From contig JAEWPC010000026.1 in NCBI GenBank assembly GCA_023460795.1, forward strand, positions 1-64,000: 64,000 bases of DNA, in the 5' to 3' direction. The position numbers were made by a program, and so were the translations under genes. The stretch comes from Bacillota bacterium (GTDB lineage Bacteria > Bacillota > Bacilli > Paenibacillales > Paenibacillaceae). The first letter of the stretch is position 1, and each line of letters begins with the position of its first letter. Below the pieces are notes generated by a model. That model worked only from the letters and a program-made list of their open reading frames with translations. It was not told where the DNA came from and did not search any database. This document shows positions 1 to 7,462 of this stretch, in pieces.

Positions 1-71
1 ATCCGCTCGACTTGCATGTATTAGGCACGCCGCCAGCGTTCGTCCTGAGCCAGGATCAAACTCTCCATAAA
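1..71 (-). rRNA. rrs: 16S ribosomal RNA, 5' end only
   Basis: The reverse complement reads as the conserved start of bacterial 16S rRNA, including GAGTTTGATCCTGGCTCAG followed by the ACGAACGCTGGCGGC block. The mature 5' end is placed near 71, by analogy with the Bacillus start TTTAT-GGAGAG. Only about 70 nt lie inside the window; the gene continues beyond position 1. Confidence 0.97.
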
Positions 72-230
72 AGTAAACCTTTTATCGAAGAGCCTTTCGG
101 CTCAATCTGTATTGCTGGTTTGTTCACTTAAAGTGAACGATTTATTACCGTAAATTACGCTCGATGTTCAGTTTTCAAAGAACAAGCTGTGTTGATTTTT
201 CTCGTCCACCGTGTCAGCGGCGACCTTTAT
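72..230 (-). ncRNA. pre-16S leader with boxA-like antitermination site
   Basis: This is the transcribed leader of the rRNA operon. The minus strand at 166-184 carries TGTTCTTTGAAAACTGAAC, the boxA-like sequence usual in Bacillus-type rRNA leaders. Two inverted repeats follow: a perfect 17-nt palindrome at 122-138 (arms GTTCACTT/AAGTGAAC) and GAGCC-GAAA-GGCTC at 90-103. These are probably antitermination and RNase processing signals. Confidence 0.7.
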
Positions 231-260
231 AATATATCACAGCGGCCTACTCGATTGCAA
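231..260 (-). promoter_or_regulatory. rRNA operon promoter
   Basis: A sigma-A type promoter reads on the minus strand with -35 TTGCAA (255-260) and -10 TATATT (231-236), 18 nt apart. It lies about 160 nt upstream of the 16S 5' end. Position 261-389 shows no gene; it holds only AT-rich sequence with imperfect inverted repeats. Confidence 0.7.
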
Positions 261-389
261 GAGGTAATTTCTTACTTCTTTCATTCTTTCGTATATCTTC
301 GCCGTGCATCAGCCCGCTTTAAGTGGGGCGAAAGATAATTTAACACAGATCGGTAGAGCAGGTCAAGCCTTTTGGTCAACCTTTTTTCA

Positions 390-611
390 TTATCTTTGCT
401 GCCTCAATCCCGTTGCGTATCTGGACAGCTCTCTAGGAGGCGCAATGCGGGCATACATACGGAAGATGATCTTATATCGCTTGGAGATAGCCTCCTTAAC
501 GGGTCCGTCCAATCTGCGATCGCTCATGTCGAGCAGCATTTCGTCCATTTCCTTGCGCAGCAGATAGTCGAGCTCTTTACATTCTTTATCCGTGAACATC
601 ATCCCAAGCAT
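390..611 (-). CDS. small conserved Firmicute protein of unknown function
   Basis: The protein has 73 residues, is charged and helical, with repeated acidic/leucine motifs (ECKELDYLLRKEMDEMLLD) and a basic second half (RYKIIFRMYARI). I recognise the general pattern from small conserved proteins of Bacillales but cannot assign a function. The open frame extends to a TTG at 677. AGGAGGA at 622-628 instead sets the start at the ATG at 611. It is the last gene before the divergently oriented promoter of the rRNA operon, in the same direction as 16S. Confidence 0.7.
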   Translation of the reverse strand: MLGMMFTDKECKELDYLLRKEMDEMLLDMSDRRLDGPVKEAISKRYKIIFRMYARIAPPRELSRYATGLRQQR

Positions 612-766
612 AAGGCGCGAATCCTCCTGTATAAAAGCGGCATGTACCGAAGCATGGACAGTATCGACGACGATCAAGACCCGCTTCCGGCATCGTTTTA
701 CTGTTATGCTCTTTTTTGCCCGCCTTTATGTCGGTAGATTCGCGCCTAGAGTAAACTTTATAATCG

Positions 767-1375
767 CTAACTAGCCAGCCAATACGTTACCGTGCTTTCG
801 ACGAGCGCCGCAACCAGAAGTAACACGACGATCGTGACGAATCCGGGGACAGCGCCGATCGCCGTTCTCGCGAACGGTTTCCATGGCTCATCCTTCCCGG
901 TGAGAGAGCGGCTGACCCCTCGGAGGAACGTAAGGCCGAACCGGATGCCGAATGCGCAAGCCAAGAACACCGCGCTGAGCTCGAAGATGCCGTGGGGCAG
1001 TATCCCTTTAATGACCGCCAGCCAGACGTTCTGATCGTTCCACGAGACCAGCTTGAGCACATAGCCCATCAACAGCCCGTTCGTAACGAGCACGACGATC
1101 GGCATAATGCCGCCCATGATGCCGAAGCCCATAGCCATTACGCAAGCGAGCAGGTTTTTCCCGAAGAGGATGAAGAACATCGTTCGTTCCGGCGTTTCCG
1201 AGCCATCGATCTCCTGCCTGAGCTTATCGAATTGCTCCAATTGCAAGTTCATCCAATCGACCTGCGTATCCACCGCCCCTCCGACGAACGCGCTGGCGAA
1301 AAACAATAAGCAAGCGAAGATAAAGTACCTCCGCGATTCTTTCCACGTTAACAGCAAACCCTGACGCGTAAACAT
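767..1375 (-). CDS. SpoIIM-family (DUF95) membrane protein
   Basis: This 202-residue integral membrane protein has about five hydrophobic segments: near residues 17-35, 65-85, 88-108, 125-150 and 178-200. An N-terminal soluble loop holds the acidic stretch after the first segment. The glycine-rich GFGIMGGIMP and the PHGIFELSA motif are hallmarks of the stage II sporulation protein M family, whose founding member works in mother-cell engulfment. The true spoIIM gene is usually elsewhere, so this may be a paralogue. It sits between the rRNA operon and pdaB, which points towards the sporulation neighbours but proves nothing. Confidence 0.75.
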   Translation of the reverse strand: MFTRQGLLLTWKESRRYFIFACLLFFASAFVGGAVDTQVDWMNLQLEQFDKLRQEIDGSETPERTMFFILFGKNLLACVMAMGFGIMGGIMPIVVLVTNGLLMGYVLKLVSWNDQNVWLAVIKGILPHGIFELSAVFLACAFGIRFGLTFLRGVSRSLTGKDEPWKPFARTAIGAVPGFVTIVVLLLVAALVESTVTYWLAS

Positions 1376-1395
1376 CCCGCTTCCTCCCTATCCCA

Positions 1396-1424
1396 TGAAT
1401 AACTAGGTCGAACAAGCATACATT
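1396..1424 (+). promoter_or_regulatory. sporulation-type promoter of pdaB
   Basis: TGAATA (1396-1401) and CATACATT (1417-1424) are 15 nt apart. The -10 matches the sigma-E pattern CATACAnT, and the spacing also suits sigma-E better than sigma-G. The transcript would start about 65 nt upstream of pdaB. Confidence 0.55.
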
Positions 1425-1498
1425 GTAGTATACGAGCCTGGCCAAGCCTTACAGCAAGCGATCATCATTCTATTCCGGAAAGGAGCCGGTCATTCCCC

Positions 1499-2293
1499 AT
1501 GAACTACTTTTTCGTGTTTAATGGACGGCGCATCAAAAGATTCCTGTTCCTCGCTTTGTCCGCATTGCTGTCCATCGCCGTTATATGGGTCGAGAAAGAC
1601 AATCTGAGCGTATTCGCCCCCCATCCTCCGGCCGCCATCTACAGCGTGCCGACGGAACGTAAAGTCGTTGCGCTTACGTTCGACATCAGTTGGGGCGACA
1701 AACGGGCCGAGCCTATACTCGAGATTCTGAAAAACAAAGGAGTCAAGAACGTCACGTTCTTCCTCTCTTCCCCATGGAGCAAGACGCACCCGGACATCGT
1801 GAAGAAGATCGTCGACGCAGGCTATGAAATCGGAAGCCATGGACATAAGCACGATAACTACAGTCAATACGGCGATTCGGAAATCCAAAAACAAATCACG
1901 GTCGCCGACGGCATTCTCAGGGAGATGACGGGCAAGAGCCCTACCTTGATCCGCATGCCTAACGGAGACTTCGACAAACGCGTACTCCGTATCGCCGAGT
2001 CGCTCAATTATAAAGTCATCCAGTGGGATACCGACTCCCTCGACTGGAAGAACCCCGGCGTGAATACGATCGTACAGCGCGTCGTCACCAAAGCGCATCC
2101 CGGAGACATCATTCTGATGCACGCTAGCGACTCCTGCAAGCAGACCCACGAAGCCCTTCCGACGATTATCGATCAACTAAGGGCGAACGGCTACGATTTC
2201 GCGACCGTCTCTCAGTTGATCGACCAGACCGAGACGAAAGGCAAAACCGTCGAGGATCGCACGACTTGGAACGAGCTGGCGATGCTGGATTAA
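1499..2293 (+). CDS. pdaB: PdaB-type polysaccharide deacetylase
   Basis: This 264-residue protein has a single N-terminal membrane anchor (about residues 13-30) followed by a NodB-type deacetylase domain (about 55-245). The visible motifs are TFDISWGD (catalytic aspartates), GSHGHKHDNY (metal-binding histidines) and RMPNGDFD. The family length and the position beside kbaA and gerD match PdaB, needed in Bacillus subtilis to keep the spore cortex and late spores stable. A good Shine-Dalgarno (GGAAAGGAG) precedes the ATG. Its stop codon overlaps the end of kbaA by 4 nt, the two genes converging. It is transcribed against most of its neighbours and has its own sporulation-type promoter. Confidence 0.9.
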   Translation: MNYFFVFNGRRIKRFLFLALSALLSIAVIWVEKDNLSVFAPHPPAAIYSVPTERKVVALTFDISWGDKRAEPILEILKNKGVKNVTFFLSSPWSKTHPDIVKKIVDAGYEIGSHGHKHDNYSQYGDSEIQKQITVADGILREMTGKSPTLIRMPNGDFDKRVLRIAESLNYKVIQWDTDSLDWKNPGVNTIVQRVVTKAHPGDIILMHASDSCKQTHEALPTIIDQLRANGYDFATVSQLIDQTETKGKTVEDRTTWNELAMLD

Positions 2294-2904
2294 CTCGCGC
2301 TGGTGGCTTGAGCCGCCGACTGCGGCGTACGGTCCAGAATGCGATGCAGTCTCATGATTTGATACGAATTGCACACGAATAAAGGCACGATCTGGAAAAT
2401 AAGCGAAGGCATGTTACCCGTCCGGAATGCTGGAACCGACTCCAACGTCGTAATCGCAACAAGAAAGAACACCGTTGGAACCCAAGCGCCGGACGACGTT
2501 TCATGCGTTTTTCGCCATGCGACCAGTAAAGACGCGGCAAGCAGAATCAGCGGAACGGCCCAATACGTGTATTCCGGAAAGTTCGTGTCGTAGGTCCAAT
2601 AACCGATCTCGAACATCACGATCGCGGTAAGAATGCCTTGCGTCATGATCCAGGTATAAGGACGCTTGAAGATGCTCCGAGCAATGTAGTTCAACATTAA
2701 ATAAGCGAAAAAGCCCATATGCGAAAAAGCGCCGAAAGTAAGTCCGCCCAGCGCCATCAGTCCAATATTAACAAACCAGTTCTCCGTGCCCTTCACCTGA
2801 AAATCTTGATCGGTGGCCATGAGTCCGATGCCTGCGACGGCTGCCATCAGCGCTCCGATCAGGATCGTCGTACCGAATAAAGTCATCCATTTGCGTATGT
2901 TCAA
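2290..2904 (-). CDS. kbaA: KinB-signalling pathway activation protein KbaA
   Basis: This 204-residue polytopic membrane protein has about six hydrophobic segments. Length, topology and location between pdaB and gerD match KbaA, which in B. subtilis is needed for the KinB sensor kinase to feed the sporulation phosphorelay. Start is TTG, placed 8 nt after GAGGAGG. The C-terminal tail (residues 190-204) is polar and probably cytoplasmic. It converges with pdaB. The assignment rests on context and general resemblance more than on a diagnostic motif. Confidence 0.8.
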   Translation of the reverse strand: MNIRKWMTLFGTTILIGALMAAVAGIGLMATDQDFQVKGTENWFVNIGLMALGGLTFGAFSHMGFFAYLMLNYIARSIFKRPYTWIMTQGILTAIVMFEIGYWTYDTNFPEYTYWAVPLILLAASLLVAWRKTHETSSGAWVPTVFFLVAITTLESVPAFRTGNMPSLIFQIVPLFVCNSYQIMRLHRILDRTPQSAAQATSAS

Positions 2905-3013
2905 AGCCGTATCCTCCTCGATGAACTAAATCTACGTCGGGCTCGTACTATCTCACCCTCGATTTGGTCAACCTTCATTTTACCATGAACCAGCGAAAAA
3001 GCCATGAACCCCC

Positions 3014-3044
3014 CTCATATTCGCCCTTTCCCCGTCGCATACTA
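3014..3044 (+). promoter_or_regulatory. sigma-G type promoter of gerD
   Basis: CATACTA at 3038-3044 is an exact sigma-G -10 sequence. CTCATA at 3014-3019, 18 nt upstream, resembles the -35 TGMATA at four positions. gerD is a forespore gene under sigma-G in B. subtilis, which fits. Confidence 0.55.
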
Positions 3045-3079
3045 CGTCCATAACCCTAAGGAAGGGAGTATAGGCTTGA

Positions 3080-3775
3080 ATGCAAACACGGTTGCTCCGC
3101 ATCTGCGTAGTGTTCGGAATGGTGACGGCTCTTGCCGCATGCGGCCCTGAATCGAGCGGCAACAGCGGCGGCCAAGTCAGTTATAAAGAAGTGAAATCCA
3201 TGGTCATCGATATTCTCGGGTCGGAAGAGGCTCAGAAAGCGCTCGAGAAAGCGTCGACCGCCCAATACGGGGAAAGCACGCTGCAGATGAAGAGCATGAC
3301 TCCCCAAGATCAGGAACAGGTTCGGATCGCGGTCAAGGACGTGCTCACGTCTCCAGGCTATACAACCGTTCTCGAGAAGCTCATGAAGGATCCGAAATTT
3401 GCCGGCGAATTCGCCAAAGCGGTCAGCAAGGATAATAAACAAATTCATAAAGATTTGCTGAAGGATCCCGGGTACCAACAAGAGATGACCGATATGTTCA
3501 AAACGCCCGAAATGCAAAAAATCATAACCGATTCCATGAAATCATCGGATGTGCGTAAGCTCGTCAACTCAGCGGTTACCGAATCCATGCAAAATCCGCT
3601 ATTCAAGCTTGAGATCATGAAGCTATTGCAATCGGTGGTGAAGGAAGAGCTGACTCCCGAAACGGAGAAAAAGAAATCCGGCGAAGACGGCGGGGATAAA
3701 AGCTCTGAAAGCGGAGGAGATGGAGGCGGGGGAAGCGAAGGCGGAGATGGCGGTGGCGAAGGCGGCGGACAGTAA
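3080..3775 (+). CDS. gerD: spore germination lipoprotein GerD
   Basis: This 231-residue secreted lipoprotein has a short signal peptide ending in the lipobox LAAC, with Cys about residue 21. The middle (about 35-185) is helical and rich in charged residues with repeated SxDVRKL/DPGYQQE-type stretches. The last 30 residues are almost only Gly, Glu, Ser and Asp. GerD clusters germinant receptors in the inner spore membrane in B. subtilis. Order kbaA-gerD-salA matches Bacillus. A sigma-G type promoter precedes it and a strong hairpin terminator follows directly. Confidence 0.88.
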   Translation: MQTRLLRICVVFGMVTALAACGPESSGNSGGQVSYKEVKSMVIDILGSEEAQKALEKASTAQYGESTLQMKSMTPQDQEQVRIAVKDVLTSPGYTTVLEKLMKDPKFAGEFAKAVSKDNKQIHKDLLKDPGYQQEMTDMFKTPEMQKIITDSMKSSDVRKLVNSAVTESMQNPLFKLEIMKLLQSVVKEELTPETEKKKSGEDGGDKSSESGGDGGGGSEGGDGGGEGGGQ

Positions 3776-3780
3776 AAGTC

Positions 3781-3825
3781 AAAAGCCTCGGGAAATCCGG
3801 AATAACCGGATCTCTCGAGGCTTTT
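3781..3825. terminator. bidirectional terminator between gerD and salA
   Basis: The outer stem AAAAGCCTCG/CGAGGCTTTT encloses an inner stem ATCCGG/CCGGAT. A/T runs on both sides let it serve both converging genes. Confidence 0.8.
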
Positions 3826-3837
3826 CTTATGACACCT

Positions 3838-4962
3838 TTATTGCCCGCACTTTGCGATAACCGCATGAGCGAGTTCCAAGTAAGCTTGGCCAATCTCCGT
3901 ATCGGCTTTGTAAACCGACGGCGAGTAATCCGGCTCGAGCGGATGGTTGTCCGGCGCTCCGAGCGGGAATTGGGCGAGCAGGTCCGTATGCAACGTCTCC
4001 GCCAGCTTTCCGCCGCCTCCTCTGCCGAAGATGTAATCGCGTTCGGTGAGCGAAGGATGCTGGTACCAAGACATGTTCTCGACGACGCCGATAATCTCAT
4101 GGTTCGTGCGAATAGCCATCGAGCCTGCGCGGGCAGCCACGAATGCGGCCGTCGCATGCGGCGTCGTTACGATAATTTCCTTGCTCTGCGGGAGCATCTG
4201 GTGAACATCGAGCGCGATGTCGCCGGTACCCGGCGGAAGGTCGAGCAGCAAATAATCGAGCTCGCCCCACTCCACTTCCGAGAAGAAGTTGCGAAGCATC
4301 TTGCCGAGCATCGGTCCGCGCCATACGACCGGACTATTGTCTTCCACGAAAAATCCCATCGACATCACCTTAACGCCGAATCGCTCGACCGGTTTGATTT
4401 TCTCCCCGACCTGCTCCGGCCTTACGTCGATTCCCATCATATCCGGGATGCTGAAGCCGTAAATATCGCTGTCGATAACTCCTACCCGCTTCCCGAGCCT
4501 TGCGAGAGCGACCGCTAGGTTGACCGTAACCGTCGACTTGCCCACGCCGCCTTTGCCGCTGGCGATCGCAATGAATTCAACGCCGCTCTCCGGATGCGTG
4601 AGCGACAGCTTCTCGAGTCCTGCCCCATGCCCCTTAACAGGCTGTTGCGGCGCCTTCTGGGCAGTGTCGGTAGCCTGCGATTCCTGCGTGCCCTGGACGT
4701 CCCCCTGCTCCTTCTCCGTCATCGTACGGACGCGGATGTGGGGCTGGGCGATTCCGATTCTGGCCAGCGCTTCGTGCAGTTCCTTGTTCAGAGGAGCCGT
4801 ATAATGCTGAGCGTTGCTTTCAGGATGCAGCACCAACGTCAGCGAAACCGATTGGTCCTGAATGACGACGTCCCGGACGAGTCCGAGATCGACGATGCTC
4901 CGTTTCAACGTCGGTTCGATAATGTAGTGCAGCGCCTGATTAACCTGATCCTTGGTGACCAT
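3838..4962 (-). CDS. salA: Mrp/NBP35-family P-loop ATPase, SalA type
   Basis: The protein has 374 residues. The N-terminal DUF59/MIP18-like domain covers about residues 1-85. A Gln/Lys-rich linker follows, then the ParA/Mrp ATPase with the deviant Walker A GKGGVGKST and Walker B LLLDLPPGTGD. Mrp proteins carry Fe-S clusters through a CxxC after ENMS. Here that stretch is ENMSWYQHPS with no cysteine, as in B. subtilis SalA, a regulator of scoC. A role in cluster carriage is therefore doubtful. It lies between cwlD and gerD as salA (ybaL) does in Bacillus. GGGGG upstream of the ATG gives a usable ribosome site. Confidence 0.85.
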   Translation of the reverse strand: MVTKDQVNQALHYIIEPTLKRSIVDLGLVRDVVIQDQSVSLTLVLHPESNAQHYTAPLNKELHEALARIGIAQPHIRVRTMTEKEQGDVQGTQESQATDTAQKAPQQPVKGHGAGLEKLSLTHPESGVEFIAIASGKGGVGKSTVTVNLAVALARLGKRVGVIDSDIYGFSIPDMMGIDVRPEQVGEKIKPVERFGVKVMSMGFFVEDNSPVVWRGPMLGKMLRNFFSEVEWGELDYLLLDLPPGTGDIALDVHQMLPQSKEIIVTTPHATAAFVAARAGSMAIRTNHEIIGVVENMSWYQHPSLTERDYIFGRGGGGKLAETLHTDLLAQFPLGAPDNHPLEPDYSPSVYKADTEIGQAYLELAHAVIAKCGQ

Positions 4963-4996
4963 CGACTCGACCCCCGTATGATAAGCATATAAGGCT

Positions 4997-5005
4997 ATTA
5001 TAGCA
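4997..5005 (-). promoter_or_regulatory. extended -10 promoter of salA
   Basis: TGCTATAAT on the minus strand is a perfect extended -10 element at the very end of cwlD. No good -35 is visible, which extended -10 promoters do not need. Confidence 0.5.
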
Positions 5006-5792
5006 CAGGCTCGCCCTTTTCACCTGAAGCGTAACGGAGAATGCCGCGGTAGATTGCCGTCGCTACTTTACGTTGATATTGCTGGTCGGCCAGCAGATTC
5101 GCTTCCTCCGGATTGGACAGGAACCCGACCTCCACGAGCGCGGTCGGCATCGCCAGCTGCTTCAGCAGATAGACCGTATCCGCCTTCTTGGCGATCCGGT
5201 TCGTGTTGCCGAGCGATTCGCGTATTTCCGTCTGTATGACTGTCGCGAGCCTCTGATTGTCCGGATTGGACGGGTAAAAGAAGGTTTGGGCGCCGGACCA
5301 TTGCGGAGAAGGCATCGCGTTCATATGGATGCTGATCGTCAGATCGATTTTTTTGCCGCCGCTCAGCTGCTCGACTCTCTTCATCAGATCCTGCGTCTTC
5401 CTGCGAGCCACCGCCTTCGTCTCCGGCTTGGCCAGATCGTAGTCGCCTTCGCGCGTAAGAAACGTGAGCGCGCCAGCCTGCTGCAGGTAATCGCGCAAGT
5501 ACAAGACGATCGCGAGATTCAGATCCTTCTCGATCTCCCCGCTCCTAGAGACGGCTCCGCCGTCGATTCCGCCATGGCCGGCGTCCAGCGCGATGACTTT
5601 CCCCGCCAGCGGCGTGGACCAATGGCTCCACGTGCGGGAAGTCGGCATCTCGCTTAAGAACGCCGTTCCGGTCACCATGACGAGCAAGGCGACGATGCCG
5701 ATCCGAATCCAACCCCGACGCGTCATCCAGACGACCAGCCGCTTGCGCGTTATTCTTTCCCACAGCTTCGAGCTTTGTTCTTTATACACCAA
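4998..5792 (-). CDS. cwlD: germination-specific N-acetylmuramoyl-L-alanine amidase CwlD
   Basis: This 264-residue protein has an N-terminal membrane/signal segment (about residues 28-47) and an Amidase_3 zinc hydrolase domain (about 65-255). Motifs are ALDAGHGGIDGGA (first zinc His), EKDLNL (Glu ligand), SIHMNA (third ligand) and ALVEVGFLSN (catalytic Glu). CwlD makes muramic delta-lactam in spore cortex together with PdaA. Start is GTG, 7 nt behind GAGGTGG. That ribosome site lies inside the 3' arm of the cysN terminator hairpin. Neighbour of salA as in Bacillus. Confidence 0.92.
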   Translation of the reverse strand: MVYKEQSSKLWERITRKRLVVWMTRRGWIRIGIVALLVMVTGTAFLSEMPTSRTWSHWSTPLAGKVIALDAGHGGIDGGAVSRSGEIEKDLNLAIVLYLRDYLQQAGALTFLTREGDYDLAKPETKAVARRKTQDLMKRVEQLSGGKKIDLTISIHMNAMPSPQWSGAQTFFYPSNPDNQRLATVIQTEIRESLGNTNRIAKKADTVYLLKQLAMPTALVEVGFLSNPEEANLLADQQYQRKVATAIYRGILRYASGEKGEPVL

Positions 5793-5848
5793 AAATCCAC
5801 CTCGTCCCAGGGAAACTCCCTACATCTTATGGGACAAGGCGGATTTTT
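5791..5848 (-). terminator. terminator behind cysN, overlapping the cwlD ribosome site
   Basis: Two 18-nt arms (5831-5848 and 5791-5808) pair completely in the minus-strand RNA with two G-U wobbles; on the plus strand the same positions are mismatched. The U run UUUUU follows. The 3' arm contains GAGGUGG, the Shine-Dalgarno of cwlD. Confidence 0.8.
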
Positions 5849-5857
5849 ATGAGTGGC

Positions 5858-7462
5858 TTATCCTTTATCTCGCACGAGAATATTGCGGTACTTGCCGAAG
5901 CTTACGGTCGTTTCGTTGCCTACTTCTAATCCGTTCAGATCAAGCAGAGGCAATTCCGGATTGCGAGGGCCGAAGCCTGCGAATCTGCCGCCGCGGATAT
6001 TCGCGAAGCCTGCATCCGACTGCAGGTCGAAGTCGGAAGGATAGGCGCATTGATCGCTTTCCAGAGGCAGCGCGTCGCCTTTGTTGAACGTAGCGGCCGG
6101 ATGCTTGTGCCGCAGCACCATATTCACGTCCGGCTCATACCAGAAGCTGTCGAACAGATTCACTTGCTGCTTGGCATCGCCGTCCTGCAGGAACACGCCG
6201 TCCTGATTCTCGTCTCCTACGGATACGACTACGCCGCACGCTGCCGTGGCATGCGTGACGCGGTCGATCAGAATCAGCGCGCCCATCGTTTTGTGTTGCA
6301 GGAACTCATCGACGACGAGCGGCTCGGACACGACGATATCGCAGCTGACCAGCTCGTTCTTGACTGCGGTAGCGGTCGGAATCAAGCTGCCGTTATTGAC
6401 GTCTACCTTATGGTGCAAATCCGTCACTACGGCCGGCAGCATCTTCGTGCCTAGCTTAATCCAGTATTCTTTGCTCGGAACGAGCTGTTGTTCATCCATC
6501 CACAACAACGTCGTCGTAAAAGTGGTCGAGGTTTGCAAGCTTGCATCCTTGGACAGCACGCAGCCGCGCGAAACGTCGACTTCGCGATCCAGCTGAATCG
6601 TGACAGGCTGCCCGGAGACGGCGCCGTCCACCTTCTTCTCTCCGATGTGAACGGACTTCACGATCGCCGTTTCGCCGCTTGGCAGAATCGTCAGCGTATC
6701 GCCGACCTTAACTTGACCTGCCTCAATCTGTCCTTGGAAGCCGCGGAAGCTGTGATCCGGACGACTCACCCGCTGAACCGGCATGTAGAAGCCCACCTCG
6801 GCAGTGTCCGTGGAAATATCCACCGTCTCTAGATGCTCCAGCAATGTCGGACCGTCGTACCATTCCATATGGGCAGAACGCTTCGTTACGTTATCGCCCT
6901 CGGTAGCCGAGACCGGAATGATCACCGTATCTTCCAGACGAAGCTCGTTGCGAAGCAGCTGAATATCCTCCGCAATGTTCAGGAACCGCGTTTGGTCGTA
7001 GCCCACGAGATCGATTTTGTTCACCGCGAAGATAAAATGCTTAATTCCCATCAACGCGCAAATCCGGGCGTGGCGGCGAGTTTGCACCAGAACTCCCTGT
7101 TTGGCATCGATCAGGATGATAGCTAGATCTGCAAAGGCTGCGCCAACGGCCATATTACGGGTGTACTCTTCATGTCCCGGCGTATCGGCAACGATAAAGC
7201 TGCGCCGATCGGTGTTGAAGTAGCGGTAAGCCACGTCGATCGTAATCCCCTGCTCGCGCTCGGCCATCAGACCGTCCAGCAGCAGCGAATAGTCGATCGA
7301 TCCGCCCCTGCTGCCAACCTGACTGTCCAGCATAAGGGCTTGCTCTTGGTCGGCGTACAGCATCTTGGAGTCGTATAGAATATGCCCGATCAGCGTTGAC
7401 TTGCCGTCGTCCACGCTGCCGCAAGTAATAAATTTAAGAAGACCGCTCTCTGGTTGACTCAT
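5858..7462 (-). CDS. cysN: sulfate adenylyltransferase GTPase subunit CysN
   Basis: This 534-residue protein is the regulatory GTPase of ATP sulfurylase; GTP hydrolysis drives formation of APS from sulfate and ATP by CysD. Motifs are the P-loop GSVDDGKST (15-23), the switch region EREQGITIDVAYRYF, DTPGHE and NKIDL. EF-Tu-like barrels follow up to about residue 430. The last 100 or so residues are longer than in E. coli CysN and contain no P-loop, so there is no fused APS kinase (CysC). The start codon overlaps the cysD stop by 1 nt (TAATG), so the two are translationally coupled. A terminator follows at once. Confidence 0.92.
   Translation of the reverse strand: MSQPESGLLKFITCGSVDDGKSTLIGHILYDSKMLYADQEQALMLDSQVGSRGGSIDYSLLLDGLMAEREQGITIDVAYRYFNTDRRSFIVADTPGHEEYTRNMAVGAAFADLAIILIDAKQGVLVQTRRHARICALMGIKHFIFAVNKIDLVGYDQTRFLNIAEDIQLLRNELRLEDTVIIPVSATEGDNVTKRSAHMEWYDGPTLLEHLETVDISTDTAEVGFYMPVQRVSRPDHSFRGFQGQIEAGQVKVGDTLTILPSGETAIVKSVHIGEKKVDGAVSGQPVTIQLDREVDVSRGCVLSKDASLQTSTTFTTTLLWMDEQQLVPSKEYWIKLGTKMLPAVVTDLHHKVDVNNGSLIPTATAVKNELVSCDIVVSEPLVVDEFLQHKTMGALILIDRVTHATAACGVVVSVGDENQDGVFLQDGDAKQQVNLFDSFWYEPDVNMVLRHKHPAATFNKGDALPLESDQCAYPSDFDLQSDAGFANIRGGRFAGFGPRNPELPLLDLNGLEVGNETTVSFGKYRNILVRDKG

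Noticed and set aside
304..774. Plus-strand open frames near the rRNA promoter
   Set aside because: No ribosome sites; they lie opposite the small minus-strand gene or in non-coding sequence.
5858..6200. APS kinase (CysC) domain fused to CysN
   Set aside because: The extension has no P-loop or other kinase motif.
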